Below, in pieces: positions 1 to 11,304 of a stretch of DNA of 64,000 bases. Origin of the DNA: Imbricaverruca yamaguchii (Eukaryota > Arthropoda > Thecostraca > Neoverrucidae); NCBI GenBank assembly GCA_034440575.1, contig JAOTOL010001570.1, forward strand, positions 1,358,501 to 1,422,500, in the 5' to 3' direction. The stretch's first letter is position 1; the number at the start of each line of letters is the position of its first letter. Under the pieces are notes generated by a model. That model did no database searches, was not told where the DNA came from, and worked only from the letters and a program-made list of their open reading frames with translations. Both the position numbers and the translations under genes were made by a program.

Positions 1-1436
1 CGAAAAGGACTAGCTCTTCGTTTTCATGACTACGAAAGGTAGGTTGATTGTCGTGCAACATACACATTTCTTGTGCCCGTGCAAAATAGTACCAAGTGCC
101 AGCAAATATACTATATAAATCGGATATCATATATGGAGATGTAGAAATACAAATTCTTAGGTGCGAGAAAATCACCCATATCCCACCAAGCGCCCGCGTT
201 GTTGGGTGCCGTTGCGGTGACTTTCCCCGACCTCGAACTGAGCCTACCGCTGGTGGCCTTTACCTTGTCGGGAGCCCGTATATAGTGTGTAGTGTTCAAC
301 ACATAGCATGAGACAGATGGGGACGGCCCTGGAACTGTCGTTATCACTAATCCTATCTGCCGACAAGCGAGGACTTCGGCAGGCCAGCGGCGAACTGTCC
401 GGCCAATATCACGCTCACACCGATCAAGTACTTCCCACCAGCAGCACGCTCACCTCATGTCCAAGTGGGCGGCGAAAGTGGACGAGGGGCGAGGCGGAGG
501 ATGGGGCGTCGTGCGTGTGATCAGCAAGTGGTCGTCCGCTGGCGGCCACAACAGGCGGCCGTCGTCTGCAAGACGTCAGCGAGGAAGCAACTTCTGGGAT
601 TGCCTCGCGCTTCGACTGGTGCCGGCTAACTAGATTTGGAGACAAATTGCGGTCAGTTGAATCACTTTGAGGCCAAGTGTCGGCCACACTGGCTGGCCAA
701 TTTGTCAACCCGCGGTGCCCACATACCCCTCGTCAGGAGAGAAGACTACCTACAACCTGGCCTACAACCTAGTACACATCTCCAATCGCTAATAATGCAC
801 TGTCTATAATGTGCCGCTACACGCATACGTCTAGACACCGACTGAAATCATCACATTCCTTTTTAAGCGCAAATGCGTCAACTAGGCAGAAAAAATTGCG
901 CGCTTAAGCAACCAATCCAATTGATGCCCCGGACGAAATTATTACGCTAAAACTAATTTATATGCAAATTGGTGGAAGCTTGCAAGTAGTCGGTAGTTTA
1001 CGATATCCATGAACGAAGTCTCCTCAGAAAGAGCAGGGACCCACCGCCATCGGCCGGTTTTCAATATGCACTCAACAGCATATATATAATTTACATATCT
1101 ATAGGATATTGTGTGGGTGTCGCAATATCCGCGGGATCTAAACTGGCGAACCAGGCTCCGGCGCCCACAGGAGGGATGGCGGTGTGACGACAGGGGTGGG
1201 GGCTACCGTCGGCGGGCGACAAGGTAGTGGTGGTGGTGGTTAGGGGGGGTACGGCTGTTAAATGTGCCCGTCCTGCCGTCACAGGGGTGTCGGCCAAAGT
1301 GTGCCGTTTGCTGCGGCGCTACTGCGGACCGCTCCTTTTGCCCGGCGCGTTCTCGTGTCAGATGGAGCATTATGCAGGCTCGCGGGGTGTCTAATTTCCG
1401 CGCCGGGTGGGGTGCGATGGGCGCCGGCAACCAACT
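1..1436. other. No gene recognised (left edge)
   Basis: No exon, RNA gene or mobile element could be identified here. Short open frames around 96-708 show no family motif. The GC content rises from about 1120 towards the minisatellite that starts at 1437. Upstream exons of the sidestep-like gene would be expected on this side, but none was found. Confidence 0.5.
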
Positions 1437-1905
1437 CGAGAGCAGCTGCCGCAGCCCGCCGACTCCTGCAGCTCGAGAGCAGCTGCCGCAGCCCGCCGAC
1501 TCCCGCAGCTCGAGAGCAGCTGCCGCAGCCCGCCGACTCCCGCAGCTCGAGAGCAGCTGCCGCAGCCCGCCGACTCCCGCAGCTCGAGAGCAGCTGCCGC
1601 AGCCCGCCGACTCCCGCAGCTCGAGAGCAGCTGCCGCAGCCCGCCGACTCCCGCAGCTCGAGAGTGGCCTCCGCAGCCCGCCGACTCCCACAGCTCGAGA
1701 GGGGCTGCTGCAGCCCGCCGACTCCCGCAGCTGAAGAGTGGCCTCCGCAGCCCGCCGACTCCCGCAGCTCGAGAGGGGCCTCCGCAGCCCGCCGACTCCC
1801 GCAGCTCGAGAGGGGCCGCCGCAGCCCGCCGACTCCCGCAGCTCGAGAGGGGCTGCTGCAGCCCGCCAACTCCCGCAGCTCGAGAGGGGCCGCCGCAGTC
1901 GGCCG
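1437..1905. repeat. 37-bp GC-rich minisatellite
   Basis: About 12.6 tandem copies of a 37-bp unit containing an XhoI-like CTCGAG and the core CAGCTGCCGCAGCCCGCCGA. The first copies are nearly identical; later ones vary around GGGGCC(T/G)CCGCAG. All six frames are largely open because the unit lacks stop codons and 37 is not divisible by 3, so the long frames across it (up to 260 codons) are not evidence of a protein. Confidence 0.95.
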
Positions 1906-2855
1906 GCGTTCGCCGCACTAACGACTCGCGCTGGCGTCGATCTCCTCGGAAAATGATGGAATATCCAAAAAGCAGGGCGGTGCAATGGATTTTCAGCTGG
2001 GACGTGATAGATTGCCCTTAAAATGTAACATCAGTCACCTACGCACGTAGGAGAGTGGCGGGTTTTTCCCCATCTGCGTCAAGCTAACATTTTGTTGAAG
2101 TGTGTTCAGCGGGACTTAGGTAACTAATGTGAATAATACACATTTCATATTGGTATCACACATCCCCTTTCAACATTACCATCACTCAGACTTATCTGAC
2201 CCAGTTTCGCAACACTTGGGAAAAAGTGGCTGATAGTCTTCATAGCGCGACAAACCGACCAGCAGCTGTTGCAGCCGCTAGAATGACTTGAATGACAAAA
2301 ACTAGGTTTTCTGGTCGATCGTACATCGTCTTGTGGGAGAATCATCAGATCTCTCGACTTCAGAAATCGTCTAACTTGTCATGATCTGTGACGTTAGCCC
2401 TCGACAAAATGCCATCCGTATGCCTGCGCATGATACATGGCTGTCGATTACCGTTTGAATTAGGTCAATCTATCAGTTGGTTGCTCGGAAGGATGAGGGA
2501 GGGTTTACCCTCCCCCATTCCCCCGGCCAGCGGTGGTGGGCGGAGATTGCCGGCGGTGTCTGGCTATGATGCCGCGGCTGCTTATATATGAATACTGCCG
2601 AGAAAAGCGAATGGGCATTATGCACTAGTTCGTATGCTTGTTCCATACGATCAAGTTATTTTGATACCGATCCAATGCCCTGATGATAACAATACTGATT
2701 ATCAGCATACATTCCGGCTCCGTGGCCCTACAGACATGGGTGGGCTGTGTTTTCCAGTACCTCACAAGATGTGCGACACTCCCAATAACACTATGGGTGC
2801 CAACGAGGTATAAATACGTACTCTGTGTGGCTGCGGTGTGCAAGTGGACTTTTCC
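1906..2855. other. No gene recognised
   Basis: Unique-looking sequence between two minisatellites. No splice-bounded coding segment or TE motif was seen. Confidence 0.5.
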
Positions 2856-3017
2856 GACGACAACCTGGTTATGCGTCTCTCCAACGACAGCCTGGTTAGG
2901 CGCCTCTCTGATGACAGCCTGGTTAGGCGTCTCCCCGACGACAGCCTGGTTAGGCGTATCTCCGATGACATCTTGGTTAGGCGTTTCTTGGATGACAGCC
3001 TGGTTAGGCGTCTCTGT
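2856..3017. repeat. 27-bp minisatellite
   Basis: About six copies of a 27-bp unit built around GACAGCCTGGTTAGGCG. Because 27 is a multiple of 3, each frame reads as a 9-residue peptide repeat, but the flanks contain nothing gene-like. Confidence 0.9.
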
Positions 3018-3510
3018 TGTGCCTATTGGCAGAGGCTGCATGTCGTACATTCGCAAAGCATAAGGATGAAATTACACGTTCAATTTTCGCACGCAAATGC
3101 AATAGGGCGAACTTTCAAATAGTGAACATATTTTCGACCTCACAAAATATCCGCTAATGATAAGTAGTGGAGAAAAGGAACCCTTCTGCTTGCCATCACC
3201 CCAGCCCTGGAAGCTGTCGAGGCAAATTACATGAATTGTTCGACTAGAGTAACGTGCTGTGAAAGTACCCAAAATCGCGTCCAACATGTAATCCGAGCAG
3301 ATGACGGTTCCAGGTTTAAGGCTGAACGAGGTAGTCGACGTTAAGCACATTCCCCCCAATGGAATCCATCACACTGTACAACTATGATCCATCTTGACAG
3401 TACTTGACTCTTGTATACGGTGACTAATTGCACACCAACAGGATAACAATTTCGCAAGTATGTTTAGTATTATTATTTAATTTGTATTAGTAATATTATT
3501 AGTATTAATA
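3018..3510. other. No gene recognised
   Basis: AT-rich sequence between the 27-bp minisatellite and the first TTAA element. Nothing recognisable. Confidence 0.5.
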
Positions 3511-4374
3511 TTAACCCGTTCCGTCTCGGGGGGATCTTCAACCGCCCCCCCCCCATCCTCAGGTTTTTCGTGGATACCGGACGAACGGCGCACGGCAGCG
3601 CACCCAAATTTGCCATACCTTTTCCGACATCAATTTGGCATGCTGATTCAAAATGTTTAAGTCAGGTCATCTAGGGTCAACGAGTTAATCAAGGTCAAGT
3701 GAGGTCACCTCCAAAAAAGTTCAACCAGTCGTCACGCTTTAACGGATACAGATATTTTAATGACACTTTGAGCGTTTGCTTATTCTTAGGGATGCAACAA
3801 AACGTATGAGTCGAATTTTTCTGTTTTTCGTTTTTGACTGCATATAAATTTTGCATATTTGCCAATTGCAGTTGAAATAGAAGATTCTGGCTAAAGTAAG
3901 CATTTTTTTATTATAGCAAGTTGAATTCCAACAACGTTTCTCGGTCTGATCTACCCATTAGAAAAGGAAAATTAAAGAAAACTTAAAAACTCTAAATTTT
4001 GAAATTAAAAAAATATAAATTAAAAATTATTTTTGGGGGCAAAACAATTATATGGCCCTGATCGATTTCGCTGTACTTTTCTCATTCCAAATACATTTTT
4101 TTCATATATCCTCCAAAATGAACTCGCCAGAGTCAAAAACATAATGTAAGTCTTGAAAAGTCGTGAAAATTTATCCCCCTGGTAACGTCACTTTTGGGGA
4201 AAAATTATTTTTGGGGTTGATCTGGACCCTACTCGTCGAGCGCTTTCCGATGACACTTCTTTCGTTTTCGTGCGACGCATAGTTTGGATTTTAGAGGGGG
4301 GTTACTTTCCCCCCCCCCCCAACCCACCCCTAGACGGCGTGTGAGGATCTGACCGGAGAGACGGCGCGGGTTAA
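3511..4374 (+). mobile_element. TTAA-flanked non-autonomous element, family 1, copy 1
   Basis: It begins TTAA-CCCGTTCCGTCTCGGG and ends in an inverted-related sequence (AGACGGCGTGTGAGGATCTG ... GGCGCGGG-TTAA), so the outer TTAA is the likely duplicated target and CCCG/CGGG are the termini, as in piggyBac-type elements. No transposase is encoded. The interior is shared with six other copies in the window. It has a G/C-rich end, a run of AGGTCA-type half-sites (3660-3710), an AT-rich middle, and a CRE-like site, here degraded to TAACGTCA at about 4184. This family could be a MITE mobilised by a piggyBac transposase; the family assignment is inferred from ends only. Confidence 0.8.
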
Positions 4375-5689
4375 CAGGTTGTTAGTTGCATGCGTCGCAC
4401 AATGATCATGTCGTAGCCGGACCTCATGGCCCGGGATATTCTTGTCAGTCTTAATTGGCATACAGTTAGTTAATTGAACCTTGGCAGGAATCCTCACCTT
4501 GGTAATTGTCTGCACTATCAGCCATTCATTGTTCCGGTTGTATGTTTTTTTTTTCAATCTCAACGGAACTGGACCAATAACATCCCTGAGACCTTATCGT
4601 ATGCTCATTTTCGGTCTGTTTGTGGTTCAAAATTGCATTATCATTGTCAGAAGAATGCTTCTGCAGTTTGGGTACGTAATGATTATATGCTGTCAATCGG
4701 GCTTTATGCCGACGTCGTAAAGACCCCACCTTACTTCCGGCGAAGTTCTTGTGCGAACTCATTCCGCAGCTGCTGTCGCCTACTTCCTTGTGATTGGTGC
4801 TTCAACTGCTCCATTGTGTGCGACGTTTCCCACACAAACAACAGCCTTATCTGTCCCAGGGAGCGGACCAGGGATGCAGTAGAGATAGATTGGCCGGTTC
4901 TGTATCTCACTGCCCACTCGATTGAAAATGGATGCACACCATCTGTTTCACTCGGTCAGTTCTGGAGCCACTGGGCTATCCCGCATTCGAATAGCTCTTC
5001 TCACGCTCAAATAATCAGCAACGAGCTTAAAGGAATCAGCCACGTCCAATTTTATCAGGTTATTCTTTAATATTAGACGAATGATCAATACTCATTCTGT
5101 GCGCACAATTTACCGGAACGCTCATGTAGTATTGTGGCTGTGGCGATCATCTGGTATTATAGCCGTGCTAGAGCATGCCAGTGTATCAACAAACGCCTTC
5201 ACGTCCGGATACGGCGATCAAAACCTGCATTGAACGTATGTTCCGTTGTGGAAAATAAGCATCTTGAACATGTCTACCCCACTACACCTGAGTAATTTGC
5301 ACGAATGGTGGAAAGCCATTTTGTTCTCCCGAAGTGCTTTGTTTTCTGTTGTTCGCTTTTCCAGCAAAATGTTGCAACTGTATCGATACATAGAAGGTTG
5401 CTTTGCGTAACATGTATTCATATTTGTGCTTATTTCCGTTCACCTAACAACCACAATATGCCTCTATCAGAGGGATGGCTCGAACTTATCCGAGAAGGTG
5501 GTGCATGTGTTAGACAAAGTGTATGAGCATGTCCTTCAGGGAAACTAGGCAATAGGTAGGGGGGATGAAGTGGCACTGCCATCTCAAGGATATGCCAATA
5601 GTTAAAGCCAAGGCAATATAACCCGAAATCCAGAAAATAGGTATAGCAATAATTCAAGAAGGCAGAGTGGTAGGTCATCCAGTGATGAC
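4375..5689. other. Unclassified stretch with a 198-codon open frame
   Basis: A + strand frame at 4474-5070 is open for 198 codons, and overlapping - strand frames are also fairly open. I recognise no domain in either. It could be a decayed mobile element. Nothing supports a host gene. Confidence 0.4.
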
Positions 5690-7985
5690 AGAACTCAACA
5701 TGAAAAAGCAAAGGGTGGTTATGGAACATGTGTTAAGAGTATGATGATTAATGCTCAGAGTATTCGGTCCAAAATTTGATGAGTTCAAGTGTTATGTTGC
5801 TGAGGAGGAACCAAATTTTGATTGCACCACGGAGGCATAGGTCAGTGAGGGGCATTTTGTGGATAAATTGCAGGACTATGAGCTCCAGGGATACAATATG
5901 TTGTTTGTGCAATAGGGGTCCAGCAGTGAAAGGGGTGGGGTGTAATGCTCTATGTGCATAGCTTATTCAGTTCTCAAAAAGTAGTAAATGGGGCAAGAAG
6001 TGTGTCTGGGAGTCCATTTGGCTTGATGTCACTGTGGGAAAAGGCAACAGCAATAAACTGAAGATAGGAGCTTTGTACCGATCAGGAACCCTACCACATT
6101 ATCAGCAACTGGAACTTGATAAGGTGATTCGCGAGGCGAATCAGTAGAAACCTTCAGAGGAAATGCCGTATTACTGGTGACTTTAATCTAAGATGATATG
6201 AAAATGTTGGCGCTGGCTCCCATCATGCAAAATGTTAGGGAAATGTCGTGAAGAGGACCTGTTCTTACAACAGTTTGTAACGGAACCTACCAGGCAGGGC
6301 TCATTCTCGGACCTTGCCGTCTCGGATTTAAGTCACATAGTTAAAGACTTGACTGTAGGAGAAACTCTGCGAAGAAGTGACCATAACTTAGTTAGATTCA
6401 AATAGTGTAGTGGGAACCATTAAGGATAATTTGATAAAGGTTCCTTGATTTAACAGAGTAGACTTTGACTGCATGAGAGCAGATTTAAGTGCCATAAGAT
6501 GGGAAGTAGAATTCTCCAATTTAAATGCCTGTGAAATATGGAAAAAGTTAAAATCTTGCTTGAAGGAAATTCAGATTAGACATGTCCCCTAAAAGCAAAG
6601 GCGCAGAAGAAGGGTAGAAAAGCCAGCATGGCTTACACGAGACTTGATATGAGCAATTAAGGCTAACAAAGCTGCATTTAGAGTGTTCAAGGAAGATTCA
6701 AATATCGTAAATCTAAGGTCGTATCAAAGCGCTAGAGACTCTGTGAAGTAAAATTCCAGGGCAGCAAAGCGAGCAAAAGAATTGGATTTGGCTAGGAACT
6801 GTAATTGGTACAGAAAAAAGTTCTTTAGTTTCTACAAACTGTGTAAATTTTCTAGCACAATTGGTCCACTGGAAGTAAGTGGGACTATATTGGATGAGGG
6901 TAGTGAGATGGCTGAGGGGCTGAGCAAGCAGTTTAAATCAGTGTTTGCATTGGAAGATATGACTAATCTGCCAACCGTACACCACAGTTCATTGACATGT
7001 GATCGGATAAACGACGATTCTTTCATTGATATTGATGCTGTTTTAACATAACAGGCAAATAAAGCCAAACAGCTCAGCAGGATCTGATGAAATTTATGCT
7101 AGGGTATTGCGAGAAGCTGAAAAGGAATTGGCATTTCCACTTAGTATCATATTTTGTAGATCAGTTTCACAAAATGAAATTCCAACAGATTGGAAAAGGG
7201 CGAATGTAGTTCCTATTTTCAAGAAAGGAGAAAGAGGGAAAGTTGGAAACTATAGGCCAGTAAGTCTCATATCCCTAGTCTGCAAGATATTCGAATCAAT
7301 TATCAATGATGGAATAGTTCATTGTCTGGAAGGGAAAATATTGACTCAAGATACCAAACATGGGTTAGAAAAGGGCGATCGTGCCTCACAAAACTCTTAG
7401 ACAGTTTAAACTTCGCTACGGGACAATTTGATCAGGGAAATCAGGTTGATGTAGCATATCTTGCCTTTGACAAGGTGCCCATACACGGTTAGTGATGCAG
7501 GTTCAAGTCTATGGTATTGCAGATAGCATCATAAAATAGATAGAGTTGTGGCTTTCAGATAGATAACATAAAATGAGCTAAATGGTACAGTCATCATGAC
7601 AAAATGTTCTTAGGGGAATCAACCAGGGGTCAGTACTGGGGCCACTACTGTTCATTATATTTGTAAATAGCATTCAAAGTGACCTACGAAGTAAGGTTCT
7701 CAAATTTGCCGATGGTTTCAAGGTCCATATGGCACTATCAGGTCACAATGAGCATAGCTCGCTGCAGAAAGACTTTCAAGGTCATCAATTCAAAATTAAC
7801 TACAGCAGGACAAGGATTCGACAATCTTTCTTCATGAACAGGGTAATAGAACACTGGGACTAGCTTCCAGAAATCATTGTCAGAAGCAGCACATGGAACA
7901 TTTTAAAGCCATCATAGACTATCATTATATGAATAGAGGGCTTGCTTTTCAGTATTCCAGGGAGGGCTGATCGACGGATTTGGTG
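5690..7985 (+). mobile_element. CR1-like non-LTR retrotransposon, decayed
   Basis: The apurinic endonuclease region starts near 5740 (reads NAQSIRSK) and shows the motifs GDFNL (about 6178) and SDHNLV (about 6383). A reverse transcriptase region follows: DWKRANVVPIFKKGERGKVG and NYRPVSLIS (7190-7275), NQGSVLGPLLFIIF (7622-7663), and a catalytic motif that reads FADG instead of FADD (7705-7716). The C-terminal end (about 7835-7890) has the phrase FFMNRVIEHWD seen at the end of CR1-type LINEs. The domain order EN-RT on the + strand is complete, but many stops and frameshifts interrupt it, and the second catalytic aspartate is lost. It lies upstream of the first recognised sidestep exon. Clade assignment (CR1/Rex-like) is from motif memory. 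Confidence 0.85.
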
Positions 7986-8195
7986 GGCAACTGGTTGAGT
8001 GTCCACAGTGCAATCAGGAAGGGCCATTGTGCCTCATAGTTGCACTTATTTTTCATGTCTTTATGTCTTTATGCCTCGATAAGCATAGTCTGTTGCAATA
8101 TGGCCGAAACCTTTCAAGAAAGAAACATAATTTGAACGGATCATGCAGCATGGTTCCAGTTATCACATGCTCAGCGTGTAATACTGTAATGTATG

Positions 8196-8197
<2 letters not shown>

Positions 8198-8274
<77 letters not shown>

Positions 8275-8275
8275 T
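8198..8275. repeat. (TA)n microsatellite
   Basis: About 35 TA units ending in TATGTATATATATTTG. Tyr/Ile-rich frames across it are artefacts. Confidence 0.98.
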
Positions 8276-8362
8276 TGTATGTATAGCTCTCTGTTGTGCA
8301 CTGCTGTGTGCTGAAGTACGTTGGGTGTGCAGATGTGTAATGATGTGTGCCCTGTCCCGTAG

Positions 8363-8507
8363 ACCTCCCTGGACGGCAACGAGACCACCAGCGTGCTGTC
8401 TCTGAACGCCAGTCGGGAGCACAATAACCAGCACCTCATATGTCGGGTGGAGAACCCGGAGCTGGCGGGGACGTCGATGGAGGACGCCTGGCGCATCACC
8501 GTCAAGT
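8363..8507 (+). CDS. Sidestep-like protein, exon A (C-terminal half of an Ig domain)
   Basis: This 145-nt exon is bounded by acceptor CCCGTAG and donor GTGGGT and ends in phase 1. It encodes the second half of an Ig fold: strands leading to HLICRVENPEL, whose Cys is the F-strand cysteine, then WRITVK. It contains sequons NET and NAS. It joins in phase to the next exon as VK-Y-PPEVSLSLG, the usual link between Ig domains in the Sidestep family. Sidestep proteins are neuronal and epidermal membrane receptors of arthropods that pair with Beaten-path proteins in axon guidance; that function is from family knowledge. The preceding exon (first half of this Ig) was not found upstream in the window. 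The paralogue cannot be told. Confidence 0.85.
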
Positions 8508-8775
8508 GTGGGTACCCACCAGCACGGCCTCCGTAACAATACCGCAACACATCTACCGGGCTATATCTATCATTCACTTCCGTATCGGCCATTCACGTGT
8601 TCTATTGAGTTAAACAAACCAAACCGTAAAATACAACCACATCTAATTGTTTGCATATGGCCTTTGTAAATCTAACATGTGGATGCATATATACCCATCA
8701 TGGAGATATGTAAAGGTGCATATATGCAACTATATCTATGTATATATACCTATGCATATATATATATGCATGTTT

Positions 8776-8940
8776 CGGTTGGTGGTTGATAGGTTTTACG
8801 ACACGTCGACCGTTGAGTCGTGTAGCGTCGCCAATCTCTCACGCCGATTGGCCGCGGGAGAAGAGTAGCGACATGTGAGACTCGAACCCACACTCTTCCG
8901 ATTGTGAGACGGGCACCTTACCCCTATACTACTCGTCCCC
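8776..8940 (-). mobile_element. tRNA-derived SINE family B, copy 1
   Basis: On the - strand it begins with a tRNA-like head: GGGGACGAGTAGTATAGGGG (A box), then a B box GGTTCGAGTC with an anticodon-arm-like segment between. An unrelated body and a tail ending in GTAAAACC and AACC-like repeats follow. Two further copies lie at 55111 and 56490. It is in the intron between sidestep exons A and B, in antisense orientation. It is not a functional tRNA gene: the aminoacyl stem is not closed. Confidence 0.85.
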
Positions 8941-10116
8941 GCATTTTGCGGTTAACTGTACATCGGGTAGTTATCTCGTTTATAGCCGGTAATGTTGGCT
9001 GTGCGGGACGAAATTTGACAATTACAGGCGACTGCTATTTAACGAGAACACACATTTCCAAGGACCAAGCAAAGGTGATCAGATCATCTGAGTTTACTGT
9101 TGGTTGTGGATGTAATTTACCTTAGAAGTGGCGCCGACTGATGTGCGGCTCTGCTGTCGTAAATATAAATATTATCGTGCGTCGTAAAGCACACGCTGGA
9201 AGACCACCCAATAAAAAGCTTCATCAGTGAAGTACACGAGATCACAACAATTAAAATCCACCGAAGCTATTTGTGTTGAATGAAATAACTGGGTAGGCGA
9301 AGATGCATCTTTTGGCGAATGGTGCTGGAGCTTTCGTCGAATATTCTTGCCAATGACCCAGTGGCGTGTGGTTCAATGTAATGCAGAACACCTGTTATAC
9401 AATTTAAAGTAATACTATGTGATAATTTTGGTCATAAATTATGGAATTGAGTACAAAAGTAACAGGTTTATACCTTCACGAAAGATATTCAAGATGATAT
9501 AAAATGTAGGATGTTGGATTTTTGTTAAGTTAAAAGCAATGGAAATTGTCAGCACATCACACCGAAGATGTATGACGGTTCTTATTGCACCACGTTGAGT
9601 GGCCAATTGCTCCCATTTCACAACATATCGAACTACACATGATATGAGAGCTCGTTTCAAAGTTGTTCAAAGTTGACCATTGGAAATTACTTGAACGTCC
9701 TCTAGAAACTAGAAAATAGCATTAATCACAGCAAACCCACTCTGGTAGTGTTCCTTCACAAACCCACCACCAGGACAGCGGCACCGGTGTATGTCCGCTC
9801 ATAACGTAACGTAGCGTCTTACGTAGCGCCAATTTTTTTTTTGGGGGGGAGGGGGAGTTAAACAAATACGGTGTTATCTCTGAAATTCGTCAACACCTGC
9901 ATTTGAGTGCATGCCTGTTAGCACCACAGGCTTTTTATTGCATAGTTTGCAAGGTGAATTCCCGGCCCGAAATCAGAAACATGGCGAATGCACAACGTCC
10001 TCAGCTGTTGATGTGCAATCTGATGTAGTGGCCGTGTCCGGTGTCGGCATATCATAACACGTGTATGATGACGTCTTGTGGTGCTGACCTGAAACGTGGT
10101 TGTGTGACATTTGCAG
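8941..10116. other. Intron, nothing recognised
   Basis: Intron of the sidestep-like gene. No further exon, RNA gene or repeat family was identified. Confidence 0.5.
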
Positions 10117-10247
10117 ACCCCCCAGAGGTCAGCCTGAGCCTGGGTCTTCAGATGAACCCGGCTGCTCTGAAGGAGGGCACCGATGTCTACCTGGAGTGCC
10201 ACGTCAAGGCCAATCCATGGATCTACAAAATCGAGTGGCTGCACAAT
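10117..10247 (+). CDS. Sidestep-like protein, exon B (first half of next Ig domain)
   Basis: This 131-nt exon lies between acceptor TTTGCAG and donor GTAAGA. It enters in phase 1 and ends in phase 0. It reads YPPEVSLSLGLQMNP, then KEGTDVYLECHVKANPW, then KIEWLHN. The ECHVKANPW segment holds the B-strand Cys and EWLHN the C-strand Trp of an Ig domain. The NP...KEG(T/D)DVY.ECH.KANPW pattern is characteristic of the third Ig domain of Sidestep proteins (family knowledge). It joins exon C as WLHN-GAVM. Confidence 0.9.
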
Positions 10248-10348
10248 GTAAGAATGGCCGTCTGTGCCGAACAATCTTGCTTGCGAATTGAGTTTGAATG
10301 TGCGTCATTTCGGAATGATGTACTGCGTATATGATATATGAACAAATA

Positions 10349-10351
<3 letters not shown>

Positions 10352-10410
<59 letters not shown>
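10352..10410. repeat. (TA)n microsatellite
   Basis: About 29 TA units, 65 bp upstream of the hammerhead-like motif at 10475. Confidence 0.98.
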
Positions 10411-10416
<6 letters not shown>

Positions 10417-10474
10417 TTAAAATATATTTATCACGAATATATAACTCTTGACGTACCTGTTACGTCAGTTACGT

Positions 10475-10513
10475 CATCCTGAAGAAGGCCTTGTGGCCGA
10501 AACGTTGATGATG
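10475..10513 (+). ncRNA. Hammerhead-ribozyme-like motif
   Basis: Core CTGAAGA (10479-10485) fits CUGANGA. Stem II is GGCC (10487-10490) with GGCC (10495-10498) around a TTGT loop. It is followed by GAAAC (10499-10503) and GTT, with predicted cleavage after 10506. Stem I closes exactly: CATC (10475-10478) with GATG (10507-10510). Stem III would be only AC/GU, the minimal form known from ribozymes of Penelope-like retroelements, which are thought to act as dimers. It sits between two (TA)n tracts in a sidestep intron, with no recognisable retroelement ORF beside it. Activity is inferred. Confidence 0.6.
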
Positions 10514-10583
10514 TGCTTTGTTTTGGAAATATAGTTTCTCTCTATGTGCCACTTATGGTATAATTTGTCCAGATATTATTCAA

Positions 10584-10589
10584 CATATA

Positions 10590-10656
<67 letters not shown>
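10584..10656. repeat. (TA)n microsatellite
   Basis: About 35 TA units. A short (CTG)n tract follows at about 10711-10748. Confidence 0.97.
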
Positions 10657-10658
<2 letters not shown>

Positions 10659-11304
10659 GTATGTGTACACGATATTGGTCGCATACGCATGCTGCCACAT
10701 CTTCTGTTGTATCTGCTGCTGATGCTACTGCTGCTGCTGCTGCTGCTGTTATTGACATCTGCTCTAAGACAGAAGTTTCAGGTGTAAACAAAAGCGCCAT
10801 TGGTGATAATGATGTTTGGAATAGGGAATTAATTTTTACCAAATCAATGCATCTTCTCGTTGTTCATTTCACCCTCCGCTCCGGGCGCCGGTATTCAAAT
10901 TACCGTCGATGGTGAAATAGTTCAACTTTTGATATAAATCAGCTCTACCTTGTATATCTATTCTGGTTGTAATCAATAATTTCCTGCTAGTAGAAGGAAA
11001 TTATCGAATACTCACAAGTAAAGTACAACTATCGGACGACTCATAGCACAGCTGGCTTGCTTGTGCCGAAGCATGGTTCCCGAAGCAAACGACACGATAC
11101 CGGGGCCTTGTGAAACCCAACGCAGTATAAAAACTGAATGCAGTTTGGCGTGACTGAGTAAACCTTGAACGCATCGACTTCTTCGTGAGCAGGTCACTTG
11201 TGTGTCGTTCCTGACGTCGATGCGCACCGCAAGCGTCCGCCTTCGTTGCTGTGAAGCGTGTCACGGGTTTCACAGTTCCCCACGAAGCTATCGGTTCGCA
11301 GCCG
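10657..11304. other. Intron, nothing recognised
   Basis: Contains the short CTG run at 10711-10748. Otherwise no feature was seen before the 42-bp minisatellite. Confidence 0.5.

Noticed and set aside
4474..5070. 198-codon open frame as a host gene
   Set aside because: No recognised motif, no splice context, and overlapping - strand frames are equally open.
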